Below, piece by piece: positions 16,339 through 24,672 of a stretch of DNA of 64,000 nt. The stretch comes from VRUE01 sp963788975 (GTDB lineage: Bacteria; Actinomycetota; Thermoleophilia; Solirubrobacterales; 70-9). The notes under the pieces were generated by a model. The model had not been told where the DNA came from, ran no database searches, and saw only the letters and a list, made by a program, of their open reading frames with translations. The stretch is from positions 1,426,001 to 1,490,000 of the forward strand of contig CAWBIJ010000004.1 of the NCBI GenBank assembly GCA_963788975.1, read 5' to 3'. Position 1 is the first letter of the stretch, and every line of letters begins with the position of its first letter. A program made the position numbers and the translations under genes.

Positions 16339-18629
16339 TGGCGAAGAGCCTGCTCGACTCGACCTGGGCGGTGGCGATTGACCCAGCACGTCGCGACGGT
16401 CGCATCGTCGCTGAGAGCGCTGAGGAGGAGCGCAAGGCGAAACGGGTGGCGCTGCCCCGCTCGCTCGACCCGGGGCTGGCCGAGCGCCTGCGCGCTGCCG
16501 GCGTCGAGCGCCTCTACTCGCACCAGAAGCGGGCGCTGGAGGCGGCCGCCACCTCTCACCTCGTGATCACCAGTGGCACCGCCTCGGGCAAGAGCCTCGC
16601 CTTCAACCTGCCCGTCCTCGATGGCATCGCCCGCGACTCCAAGCGCCGCGCCCTCTACCTCTACCCGACCAAGGCACTGGCCCAGGACCAGGCCCGCAAG
16701 CTCGGCGAGCTGCGCCCGCCGGGCCTGCGCGAGGCGATCTACGACGGGGACACGCCACGCGAGGAGCGTCCCGCGATCCGCCGCCGCGGCAACCTCGTCC
16801 TCACCAACCCCGACATGCTCCACGTCGGCGTCCTGCCCAACCACAAGAGCTGGGGCGACTTCTTCGCCAACCTCGGCTGGGTCGTCGTCGACGAGGCGCA
16901 CACCTACCGCGGCGTCTTCGGCTCGCACGTCGCCAACGTGCTGCGGCGGCTACGTCGGGTTGCCGCCGCCTACGGTGCCGAGCCGCGCTTCCTGCTCGCC
17001 TCGGCGACGATTGCCAACCCGGTCGAGCTGGCCGAGGGGCTGGTCGGCGCCCCCTTCGAGCTGGTCGACGACGACGGCGCGCCGCGGGCCGGGCGCGAGA
17101 TCGCGATGTGGAACCCGCCGCTGATCGACAAGGCGACGGGCGTGCGGCGCTCGCCGCTTTCCGAGGCGGCCGAGCTGCTCGCCGAGCTGGTCTCGCAGGG
17201 GGTGCGGACGATCTGCTTCCTCAAGAGCCGGCGCGGGATCGAGCTGATCCAGCGCTTCGCCCGCGAAAACCTGGAGCGGCGCGGAAAGCCGGAGCTGGCG
17301 GAGCGGATCGCCCCCTACCGTGGCGGCTACACGCCACAGCAGCGGCGCGATATCGAGGCGCGGCTAAGCAGCGGCGAGCTGCTCGCCGTGGTTGCCACCG
17401 ACGCGCTGGAGCTGGGGATCGACATCGGCGAGCTCGACGCGGCGATTTGCGTCACCTTTCCCGGCACAGTCGCCAGCCTGCGCCAGATGTGGGGGCGGGC
17501 AGGACGCCGGCGGCGCGGCCTGGCGGTCTACGTCGCCGGGCAGGACGCGCTCGACCAGTTCTTCTGCCGCCACCCCGAGGAGTTCCTCGAGCGGCCGGTC
17601 GAGGCGGCGATCCTCGACCCTGAGAACGAGCAGATCGCGGGACGCCACCTGATCGCCGCCGCCTACGAGCTGCCGCTGAGCGAGGTCGACGACGAGCTGC
17701 TCGGACCGGGCTGGCGCGAGCGGGCCGAGCGGCTGGCCGCGGCGGGGAAACTGCGCCGCGCCGGCGGCAAGCTGCTGCCGCGCAGCAGCGAGTTCGTCGC
17801 CGCCAAGGTCTCGCTGCGCTCCGCCTCGGCCGATTCGGTGGCGGTGATCGAGCGCGACTCCGGCGAGATGCTCGGCCTGGTCGAGGCGGAGCGCGCCTTC
17901 ACCACGGTCCACCCCGGCGCGGTCTACCTGCACCTCGGTCGCTCCTACGAGGTCGAGCGCCTCGACGTCGAGGAACGGCGCGCGATCGTCTCCAGCTTCG
18001 ACGGCGACTGGTACACCCGGCCGAAGAAGGAGACCGAGATCTACATCGAGCGGGTGCGTGAGCAGCGCTCGACCGCCGGGGTCGAGCTGCACTTCGGTGA
18101 GGTCTCGGTGACCGAGCAGGTGATCGCCTACCAGCGCGTCTCGATCTCCGAGCAGGAGCCCTTCGACGTGGTGGCGCTGGAACTGCCCGAGCAGCACTTC
18201 GTCACCCAGGCGCTCTGGTACGTGCTGCCCGAGCGGCTCAGCGGGGCGCTGCCGCCCGAGGCCCTGCTCGGCTCCCTACACGCGACCGAGCATGGTCAGA
18301 TCGCGGTGCTGCCGCTGATCGCGATGTGCGACCGCTGGGACATCGGCGGCCTCTCGACCAACGTCCACTTCCAGACCGGCCGCTCGACGATCTTCATCTA
18401 CGATGGGCACCCCGGCGGGGTGGGGATCACGCTGCGCGGCTACGAGCAGTTCGAGCGCCTGCTCGGCGACGCCGAGCGGCTGATCGCCGAGTGCCCCTGC
18501 GAGTCCGGCTGTCCCTCCTGCGTGCAGAGCCCCAAGTGCGGCAACCTCAACGAACCGCTGCATAAGGCGGGGGCGCTGGAGCTGATGCGGTCGATGCAGG
18601 GGGCCGGCGGGGGCGGTGGCGCGGGATGA
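16338..18629 (+). CDS. DEAD/DEAH helicase with DUF1998 domain (MrfA/Hrq1-like)
   Basis: 763 residues. Helicase motifs: Walker A 'SGTASGKS' with Lys85, 'YLYPTKALAQDQ' (Ia), DEAH at about 185-188, 'LLASATIANP' (III), 'TDALELGIDIGELDA' (V) and 'QMWGRAGRR' (VI). The C-terminal third is DUF1998, ending in the cluster 'CPCESGCPSC...KCG' (about residues 719-734), the four-Cys metal site of MrfA/Hrq1-type helicases. MrfA of Bacillus repairs mitomycin adducts, so a DNA-repair role is likely. Coupled to the folP-like gene upstream and, by ATGA, to a LOG-like gene downstream. Confidence 0.9.
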   Translation: MAKSLLDSTWAVAIDPARRDGRIVAESAEEERKAKRVALPRSLDPGLAERLRAAGVERLYSHQKRALEAAATSHLVITSGTASGKSLAFNLPVLDGIARDSKRRALYLYPTKALAQDQARKLGELRPPGLREAIYDGDTPREERPAIRRRGNLVLTNPDMLHVGVLPNHKSWGDFFANLGWVVVDEAHTYRGVFGSHVANVLRRLRRVAAAYGAEPRFLLASATIANPVELAEGLVGAPFELVDDDGAPRAGREIAMWNPPLIDKATGVRRSPLSEAAELLAELVSQGVRTICFLKSRRGIELIQRFARENLERRGKPELAERIAPYRGGYTPQQRRDIEARLSSGELLAVVATDALELGIDIGELDAAICVTFPGTVASLRQMWGRAGRRRRGLAVYVAGQDALDQFFCRHPEEFLERPVEAAILDPENEQIAGRHLIAAAYELPLSEVDDELLGPGWRERAERLAAAGKLRRAGGKLLPRSSEFVAAKVSLRSASADSVAVIERDSGEMLGLVEAERAFTTVHPGAVYLHLGRSYEVERLDVEERRAIVSSFDGDWYTRPKKETEIYIERVREQRSTAGVELHFGEVSVTEQVIAYQRVSISEQEPFDVVALELPEQHFVTQALWYVLPERLSGALPPEALLGSLHATEHGQIAVLPLIAMCDRWDIGGLSTNVHFQTGRSTIFIYDGHPGGVGITLRGYEQFERLLGDAERLIAECPCESGCPSCVQSPKCGNLNEPLHKAGALELMRSMQGAGGGGGAG

Positions 18630-19123
18630 GCGAGCGGCGCAAGAGGCAGGTGGCGGTGATCGGCTCGGGTCGCTGCGAGCGGGACTCGGAGCTGGCGCGA
18701 CTCGCGGAGGAAGTTGGACGGCGGCTGGCCGAGGCGGGCGCGAGGGTGGTCTGCGGCGGGCGCAGCGGGGTGATGGAGGCGGTATCGCGCGGCGCCGCGG
18801 AAGCGGGCGGCGAGGTGATCGGGATCGTGCCGGGCGACTCGACCGAGGAGGCGAACCCGTTCTGCACCCACGTCGTGGCGACCGGGATCGGCCATGCGCG
18901 CAACCTGGCGGTGGTCTCGTCAGGAGATGCCGTGATCGCCGTTGGCGGCGAGTGGGGGACGCTTTCGGAGATCGGCTTCGCCCGCGCCCTCGGCCGCCCC
19001 GTCGTCGCCCTGCGCAGCTGGACGCTGAAAGGCGAGGGGTCGATGGAGTCAGCGCCGGGGATCATCCCGGCATCGAGCGCCGAAGAGGCGGTCGCGGCCG
19101 CGCTCGACGCGATCGGCGGCTAA
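18626..19123 (+). CDS. LOG-like Rossmann protein, TIGR00725 family
   Basis: 165 residues from ATG 18626, overlapping the helicase stop. Opening 'VAVIGSGRC', then 'VVCGGRSGVMEAVSRGA', 'VIGIVPGD' and 'AVGGEWGTLSEIGFARALGR', the nucleotide-monophosphate phosphoribohydrolase (LOG) layout with the GG-x-x-GT-x-x-E motif. Function in bacteria is uncertain (nucleotide salvage or signalling). Its TAA overlaps by four bases the stop of the convergent gene. Confidence 0.82.
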   Translation: MSERRKRQVAVIGSGRCERDSELARLAEEVGRRLAEAGARVVCGGRSGVMEAVSRGAAEAGGEVIGIVPGDSTEEANPFCTHVVATGIGHARNLAVVSSGDAVIAVGGEWGTLSEIGFARALGRPVVALRSWTLKGEGSMESAPGIIPASSAEEAVAAALDAIGG

Positions 19124-20556
19124 GGCCAGAGCTCGCGCAGGGCGAGGATCGCGAAGGCGTGCGACCAGGCGAGCGGCGTGGTCGAGGTGGGGAGGCCGGT
19201 CTGGGCATCGACCCGCTCGGGGAGCATGCCGAGCGGGGTGGCGGCACGGCGCAGATCGGCCATCAGGCTGAGGGCAGTGCGTCGGTGGCGGCGGGCGAGT
19301 GCTGACTTCGGTGGGGCTTGGCGAGCGAGCCCGGCAAACGCCCAGGCGGTCCAGGCGGTGGGCGCCGTCCAGGGATCTTCGCCGCCGTGCCAGTTCTCGG
19401 AAGGGACGATGCCGAAGCGGGTCCGGCGCTCGGCGAGCAGCTGAAGGAGCGAGCGGCGCAGGAGCGGGACGAGGGCGGGCCTGGGGAAGGGACGGACCGC
19501 CCAGGCAACGGCCGAGTCGACGCCGGAGTCCGGGTCGTCCGCGACCCGGGCAAGATCCTTCCGGTGTTCGAAATACCCCCTCAGCGGTGCATTTCGAACA
19601 CCGGAAGCAATTGCGTTGGCGACGTAGTCGCCCGCCGCACCCTCCTGGTAGTCGGCGCGGTCCTGCCAGTGACCTATCGGTTGCGCCCGCTTCGGTCCCC
19701 CGGCTGGGCCCGGTCCGGAGCCCCGCCTGCCGACCAGCCCAGTTGCGCGTTCCGCCGCGACGAGCCAGCCCGCCGCATCGCCCTGTGCTGCGCGGCCGCC
19801 GACCGGTGTGCCGTCACCGAGGAAGCGGGCGGCGGCTTCCAGGTCGAGGCTTCGCAGAAAGCGGACCACCCGCCGCGCCTCGGCCCGGTAGCCGGACGCC
19901 GCAAAGGCGAGCGCCACGGCGCCGGCGTCCCGCGGCCAGACATAGGCCCAACCGTCGCGGGCACCGGCCGCCACGGCGCCCGTGCGGCGGTCGGTCAGCG
20001 CGCGCAGCACCAGCAGCGAGCGCTCGTACATCTGACGCGCCCATCCCGGCGCGCCCGACCCGAGCGTCCGTGCCCGCGCGATCCAGCGCCGGTCGGCTTG
20101 CACGGTCCGAAGGCCGAGTCCCCGCGTCACGGTCATCCTGCGCTTGCCGAAGCGAGCCACGGTCCACAGTACGTTCGTGCCCGGCAGGTAGTGCTGCTCG
20201 ACCGAGTCGGCATCCCACAGCGGGGCTGTCGTTCCCTCGCCAAGCCGCGTCCGAGCGACCATCCCGGTATCCGCCGGAACCGTGCCGGCGGCCTGTCGCT
20301 CAGGGGAGACGGCGATTAGCGGCTCCCCCGCCGGCCCCGGCGCTCGCAGATCGACGACGCTCCCATAGGCGTCGACGGCCATCGTCTTGCCGCCACTCCC
20401 GACCACCGCTACGCCTAGGAACGGCGACGGCATCCCAGGCAGCCCCTCAGGCGTCCGCGGGTCCTCAGACGACCCGCCCGAGACGAGCACCACGCCGATG
20501 ACGATTGCCACGAAAAGCCCCAGCGCTGCACGAGTCCAGGCCACGCCGCAATGCAA
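19120..20556 (-). CDS. Membrane-anchored GH15-like (glucoamylase/glucodextranase fold) protein
   Basis: 478 residues. A hydrophobic segment at about residues 9-27 anchors or exports the protein. Residues from about 200 on look like an (alpha/alpha)6 barrel of GH15 type: 'GWAYVWPRDAGAVALAFAASGY', 'TAPTAWTAWAFAGLAR' and the C-terminal 'LGMLPERVDAQTGLP' with 'TPLAWSHAFAI'. Glu in 'SENW' and 'LPERVD' are candidate acid/base residues. Sugar substrate unknown. An inverted repeat (19558-19607) is translated in frame within the barrel region. Convergent with the LOG-like gene. Confidence 0.7.
   Translation of the reverse strand: MHCGVAWTRAALGLFVAIVIGVVLVSGGSSEDPRTPEGLPGMPSPFLGVAVVGSGGKTMAVDAYGSVVDLRAPGPAGEPLIAVSPERQAAGTVPADTGMVARTRLGEGTTAPLWDADSVEQHYLPGTNVLWTVARFGKRRMTVTRGLGLRTVQADRRWIARARTLGSGAPGWARQMYERSLLVLRALTDRRTGAVAAGARDGWAYVWPRDAGAVALAFAASGYRAEARRVVRFLRSLDLEAAARFLGDGTPVGGRAAQGDAAGWLVAAERATGLVGRRGSGPGPAGGPKRAQPIGHWQDRADYQEGAAGDYVANAIASGVRNAPLRGYFEHRKDLARVADDPDSGVDSAVAWAVRPFPRPALVPLLRRSLLQLLAERRTRFGIVPSENWHGGEDPWTAPTAWTAWAFAGLARQAPPKSALARRHRRTALSLMADLRRAATPLGMLPERVDAQTGLPTSTTPLAWSHAFAILALRELWP
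19558..19607. repeat. Perfect inverted repeat inside a coding region
   Basis: 17-bp perfect arms (19558-19574 and 19591-19607) with a 16-base loop, wholly inside the GH15-like gene and read in frame as part of a segment that would otherwise run from 'DYVANAIASG' to 'DDPDSGVDSAVAW'. A 17-bp perfect stem is not expected from coding constraint alone. Confidence 0.65.
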
Positions 20557-20621
20557 TCAGCCTCCACGAGCCCCCGGCCGCTAGCCTTCCTTCAGCGCGG
20601 TCCAGACTGCGCCTCAGCTAC

Positions 20622-20694
20622 GGCGAGGTAGCTCAGTTGGTAGAGCACACGACTGAAAATCGTGGTGTCGCCGGTTCGATTCCGGCCCTCGCCA
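20622..20694 (+). tRNA. tRNA-Phe(GAA)
   Basis: 73 bases. Acceptor GGCGAGG/CCTCGCC, D-arm GCTC/GAGC, anticodon stem CACGA/TCGTG with loop CTGAAAA (anticodon GAA), T-arm GCCGG/CCGGC with TTCGATT loop, discriminator A. CCA is not encoded. A short A/T-rich stretch (20695-20730) follows. Confidence 0.97.
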
Positions 20695-20856
20695 TTTACT
20701 TACTTATTTATTTCATTCTTCGTCATCGCCGATCGACTCGGTAAGCGCTACCTCCGGCTCCGTAGGGGTCTTAATGCCTCATCCATTTGACCACTCAGAA
20801 GTATCGCGTTAGGTTGCCGCTCGAAGAGAAAGGGTCGATAAGAGGGAGCTGCGCCG

Positions 20857-22446
20857 GTGGCCGACGAAACCTGCATGGCGTTCGATGAGCCCGACTTGGT
20901 GGTCGGGCTCGATGAGAATGCGCTGAATCGCTTCGTGGTGGGCGCGGACCCCAGGCCGCGGAAAATGACCCCGCGGGAGGTGAAAGCGCTCGGCGACCTG
21001 TTCGCTTCGACCTTCTTCGCCAAAGGCAAAATTCCGCGCTCCGCGCAGCAGGTCATCGAGGGCATCAAGGCCGCGGCGCCCAAAAAAAGTCCGCTGAGGG
21101 TGCAGAAGTCGTTCATCGTCGGGGAGGGAAGTCAGATCGCGATGTCCGCTGAGACAGCCACGGTCCCGCGGAGCCTGCGCTTCCTTGTGACCCTGGGGGA
21201 GGGGCGCAACGGGCCCGACGTCTTCCTCAGCTCCGGCCACCCGATGCAGGCCGCCCCGGTCGAGGTGATGGCCTGGGACCGCAAAGCGGGCGGCTTCAAC
21301 TACTACCGCTCCACTGGGCAGAGGGGAGCCTGGATGCTGGCCGGGAACTCGCGCGACGCGGTGCGCGACTCGAGCCGCGGCAAGGGACCGTTCGAGAGTC
21401 ACCCGAGCGGCTCCCTGATCATGAAGGAGCTGAAGGCACCTTGGATCAACTGGCATTCGCCAGACGCCAACATCCCCGCGAGCGTCTTCGCGCCTAAAGA
21501 CACGCGGCGGAACCACGAATGGTTCACTAAAAAGGAGCCAGGCGGAGCGCTCGCTTTCGAGGAAGGGGCCGCGAGACCAGCCATCGAGCGCTGGGCTAGG
21601 GCGAGGTTCGCCTCGTTGCGCGACAGCGGCGGGCCGGTTACGCGTCCGCGGCACATCATGGAGCAGATCATCGGCACGCCCAACCGCCGACGTTCGACGG
21701 TCAACCTGACCACCACCTCCATCGAGAACTCGGACCTGAGGCCCTCGACCGACCTCTTCCTCCCCCAGACCTTCTTCGTCGACGTAGAGGGCCTTTCGAA
21801 CGTTCTCGGCCTCGAGGGCCCGCCACCCTTCACGGTCAGCGGCCGGATCTACGGCAAATGCCTGACCAAGTTCCGTGTGCGGATGGAGGACGACGGGGGC
21901 TTCGAGCGCAAAGGCGATACCCATTTCTGCTTCCTCGTCCCCGAGCGGGCGTTCGAGGACCAGGTCGTGCTGCGCCACGCGATCGAGATTGGCCTGCTCG
22001 GCAAGCGGCTGGCCGCCTGCCTGCTGATGGTCGATCCCTGGAACCCCGTCTTTTCGGAGCGTCGCAGCTCGCTGCTCCGCCACGTGCCGGCGACGGCGAG
22101 GATCGTCAAAGGCAAAAGCAGCTTCTCGCAAACGATGGTCAGCTCGATCCTCGACGCCGCTGCGACAGGTCCAGCGGACACTCCTGAGGCGGAGTTCGCG
22201 CGGCGCTGGAAAGCCGGCCCCACCTTCGCCGCCCCGTTCAACAAAATCCTCAGCCGTTACTACAAAGCGCTGAGTGGGAAGCTCAAAACCCAGGCCGGCT
22301 TCGAGCCCTATTTCAAGCTCGCCGAGGAGCGGCGGCAGACCTTCGACGAGATGCGGATCTCGGAGTTCCCGCTCTTGCTGCCGAAGACGAACATCAAACG
22401 GGCCCCGCGGCGGATGCGTCCTGACGGCACCGTGGCGGAGGGTTGA
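20857..22446 (+). CDS. Unrecognised 529-aa protein, first gene of DyP-associated cassette
   Basis: Starts at GTG 20857, with GAGGGAG 9 bases upstream. No signal peptide or membrane segment. I do not recognise the family. Strongly patterned stretches, probably conserved, are 'FNYYRSTGQRGAWMLAGNS' (about residue 147), 'KGPFESHPSGSLIMKELKAP' directly followed by WINWHS (about 175-200), 'QTFFVDVEGLSNVLGLEG', 'GDTHFCFLVPERAFEDQVVL' and a C-terminal 'FPLLLPKTN'. The density of Trp, His and Phe in the first two blocks looks like an active site or cofactor pocket. One base separates its stop from the next gene. Position: 163 bases after tRNA-Phe. A role linked to the neighbouring peroxidase is inference from context only. 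Confidence 0.75.
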   Translation: MADETCMAFDEPDLVVGLDENALNRFVVGADPRPRKMTPREVKALGDLFASTFFAKGKIPRSAQQVIEGIKAAAPKKSPLRVQKSFIVGEGSQIAMSAETATVPRSLRFLVTLGEGRNGPDVFLSSGHPMQAAPVEVMAWDRKAGGFNYYRSTGQRGAWMLAGNSRDAVRDSSRGKGPFESHPSGSLIMKELKAPWINWHSPDANIPASVFAPKDTRRNHEWFTKKEPGGALAFEEGAARPAIERWARARFASLRDSGGPVTRPRHIMEQIIGTPNRRRSTVNLTTTSIENSDLRPSTDLFLPQTFFVDVEGLSNVLGLEGPPPFTVSGRIYGKCLTKFRVRMEDDGGFERKGDTHFCFLVPERAFEDQVVLRHAIEIGLLGKRLAACLLMVDPWNPVFSERRSSLLRHVPATARIVKGKSSFSQTMVSSILDAAATGPADTPEAEFARRWKAGPTFAAPFNKILSRYYKALSGKLKTQAGFEPYFKLAEERRQTFDEMRISEFPLLLPKTNIKRAPRRMRPDGTVAEG

Positions 22447-22447
22447 G

Positions 22448-23440
22448 ATGGCGAAACTGAAACGTTTCAGTACCCCGGCGCGCCTGAAAGACCGGGACCC
22501 CGCCGACTGGAGCAGGAGGGTGGCATCGCTCTTCGGCGGGTTCGTCGGCCCGCGATTCCCCCAACTCTACGATCCGACCGCGAAGGACACTCCCGCGAGC
22601 GCGCAGGAACCGATGATCTCGTGGGTCGCCTTCCCGAAGCTCCTGCGCGCCACCGAGCCGTCGCTGGTCGAGCGCTGGAAAATCGCCGACGGCGATCGGG
22701 AAGTGCAGGACGAGTACTGCGAGTGGACGGTCGAGCGGCGCAAAGGCAAGATCACCGCGATCGTCTTCACGACGGAGACCCCCGAGTACTGGGAGCACCT
22801 CTTCCACACCGATTCCAAAAAATTGGTCGCGCTGTACCACAAGTTCGTCGACCGGAGGGTGGAACTCGCCGACCTGCGCGGGCCCGGCGGCGGCTACATG
22901 CCCGTCAATAAATGGAACGCCTCGCAGCCGGGCCGGCTGGCGCACATGAACCAGCGCGACAACACCCTTGGTGCGGCTGTCGGACTCGTCGCGACTGCGA
23001 CCATCCCCAGAGTGAAAAAAGGCAAACTGGTAATCCACCAGCAGGCCCTGATGCGCTGCACCGGGCTCGGCGAGCCGCTGCGCAACAGCGATCCGCAGAT
23101 CGCGTTCGCGGTCAACGAGGCCGCGCGCTCGGGAGCCAAGATCACCCTGGCGGACCCGGTGGGCATCTACATGGGCAGGCCGCTGACGGCTGGCATGGTC
23201 ACGCCGGACGGCGTCGACGCGGCAAAATTCTGGAAGGTCGAGCGGGGGGATGCGATACGCACCCTGCGCGCCCGCTTCGAAGTGCCGCCGAAACGGGGCT
23301 ACGTCGTCGGCGACATCGAGATCGCCGGCCGCCCGATCGAATTCGGCGGGCAGGTAGCGGAAAAAGTGCAGGTGTGGATCGGCGCCTGGATCAAGAAAGG
23401 GCACCACAAAACGCCCCCAAAGCCCTGCTCGGGCGGCTAG
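22448..23440 (+). CDS. Unrecognised 330-aa protein, paralogue of the 24672-25910 product
   Basis: ATG at 22448, one base after the upstream stop. Soluble protein. Diagnostic blocks: 'DEYCEWTVERRKGKI' then 'FTTETPEYWEHLF' (about residues 86-118), 'HMNQRDNTLGAAVGL', 'MRCTG', 'NEAARSGAKITLADPVGIYM' and 'RGDAIRTLRARFEVPP'. The same blocks in the same order occur in the minus-strand gene 24672-25910, so the two are paralogues. A Cys in the E-Y-C-E block and a second in 'MRCTG'/'FACRH' are shared. Function unknown. It converges on the DyP gene with a four-base overlap. Confidence 0.75.
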   Translation: MAKLKRFSTPARLKDRDPADWSRRVASLFGGFVGPRFPQLYDPTAKDTPASAQEPMISWVAFPKLLRATEPSLVERWKIADGDREVQDEYCEWTVERRKGKITAIVFTTETPEYWEHLFHTDSKKLVALYHKFVDRRVELADLRGPGGGYMPVNKWNASQPGRLAHMNQRDNTLGAAVGLVATATIPRVKKGKLVIHQQALMRCTGLGEPLRNSDPQIAFAVNEAARSGAKITLADPVGIYMGRPLTAGMVTPDGVDAAKFWKVERGDAIRTLRARFEVPPKRGYVVGDIEIAGRPIEFGGQVAEKVQVWIGAWIKKGHHKTPPKPCSGG

Positions 23441-24672
23441 AGGCCGAAGATGCTGGCGCCCGGGAAGGGCTCGCCGTCACGTCGCGGCGGCACCAAGAAC
23501 ACTCCCGCGGCATAGACGCTGAGCAGGGTCTCCATGCCGAGCGGCTGCCGATCGGGATCGCCGCCGAAGTTGACCCTGCCGAGCCAGCCCTCGCCTCCGA
23601 GCATCCCCATCAGTCGCTCCGTCGTGTCCTGGAAGCTGACGAAGTTGAGTCCGGCCCTGAAGCCGGGCGGGCCCTCCTTCCACTCGAGGAACTCGTAGCC
23701 CTGGCGGAAGATCCGCCTGCCGCCGGGGCCGGTGGCCTCGCCGTGATGGTTGGCACGCTGCACGTGACTCTGCATGACGGCGGGATCGGTGACGAGCGGC
23801 GGCTCGGCGAAGAGCGGGTCGTTCGGCGCCTCCCAGATCTGGGTGCCGGTGACGGGGCAAGCCGGGTCCGTCACCGGCTCACCGGCGGCCGTCGTGGCGA
23901 CGATCGGGCAACCGCTCAGCTTGTCGCGCCCAACCAGCAGCTCCTGCTCGCGGCGCCCCAGCTTCCTCCATGCGCCCAGGTCGACGGCGAGGCGCAGGAA
24001 TGCGAGGTAGGTGCCGCCGGTGCACCAATCCTCCCCCCTGCGTCCGTCGATCGCGATCGCCGCCTCGCGCTCCTCGCTGCGCATGTTCGAGAGACCGTCG
24101 TGGAAGTCGATCCAGCTGCGACGGTCGGAGCGCTGGAAGCCGAGGTAGAAGCTGGTCGGCTCCAGGTCGGCGGCGCCGGTCTCCTGATCGGCGAAATCGG
24201 ACAGCAGCTTCCAGGTCTCGACGATCGTGCGGTCGACCGCGAGCTTTGTGTCCCCCGTTACCTGCACGCATACCTCCTCGGTGACGAGGCCTGTCTGCAC
24301 ATCCGCTGCGTACTCGAGGCCGGAGCCGGCCAGCAGCGCCCCGCCGCCGCCTTCTCGAGGAGCGGCAAACAGGCGATCGGGCTCTAGCCCATCCGGCTTG
24401 GGTCGTCCTGCGCCGGTGAGGTCGAACGCTCGAGGCCCGAGCCCGACCAGCACCTGCAGGTTGTCCTCCTCGACGGGGATGGTGGCCGGATCGAGATCGG
24501 GGATGCGGCCCTGCTTGAGCCCCGCATAGAGCTGCCAGAGGTCCGTCAGCCGCTCGCCGGCGCGCCTGGCATCGCAATGCTCGGCTACGCGGAGGAAGAT
24601 CAGCGCGAAGAACTTGCCCGGGCGTTCGCCGCGCGCGTAGTAGATCCCCTCCTGAAGCGTGCGGTCCGCCAT
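23437..24672 (-). CDS. DyP-type peroxidase family protein
   Basis: 411 residues from ATG 24672; no signal peptide. Family text: 'LQVLVGLGPRAFDL' in the N-domain, 'SWIDFHDGLSNM' corresponding to the heme-pocket GxxDG motif (the catalytic Asp is kept, the first Gly is Asp here), 'MQSHVQRANHHGE' with the probable proximal His, 'RIFRQGYEFLEW', 'FRAGLNFVSFQDT' and the C-terminal 'AAGVFLVPPRRDGEPFPGAS'. DyP enzymes use H2O2 to oxidise bulky phenols, dyes or lignin-like compounds; the natural substrate here is unknown. Its ATG overlaps the TAA of the upstream paralogue gene (TAATG), so the two are coupled. No encapsulin gene is in the window. Confidence 0.82.
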   Translation of the reverse strand: MADRTLQEGIYYARGERPGKFFALIFLRVAEHCDARRAGERLTDLWQLYAGLKQGRIPDLDPATIPVEEDNLQVLVGLGPRAFDLTGAGRPKPDGLEPDRLFAAPREGGGGALLAGSGLEYAADVQTGLVTEEVCVQVTGDTKLAVDRTIVETWKLLSDFADQETGAADLEPTSFYLGFQRSDRRSWIDFHDGLSNMRSEEREAAIAIDGRRGEDWCTGGTYLAFLRLAVDLGAWRKLGRREQELLVGRDKLSGCPIVATTAAGEPVTDPACPVTGTQIWEAPNDPLFAEPPLVTDPAVMQSHVQRANHHGEATGPGGRRIFRQGYEFLEWKEGPPGFRAGLNFVSFQDTTERLMGMLGGEGWLGRVNFGGDPDRQPLGMETLLSVYAAGVFLVPPRRDGEPFPGASIFGL

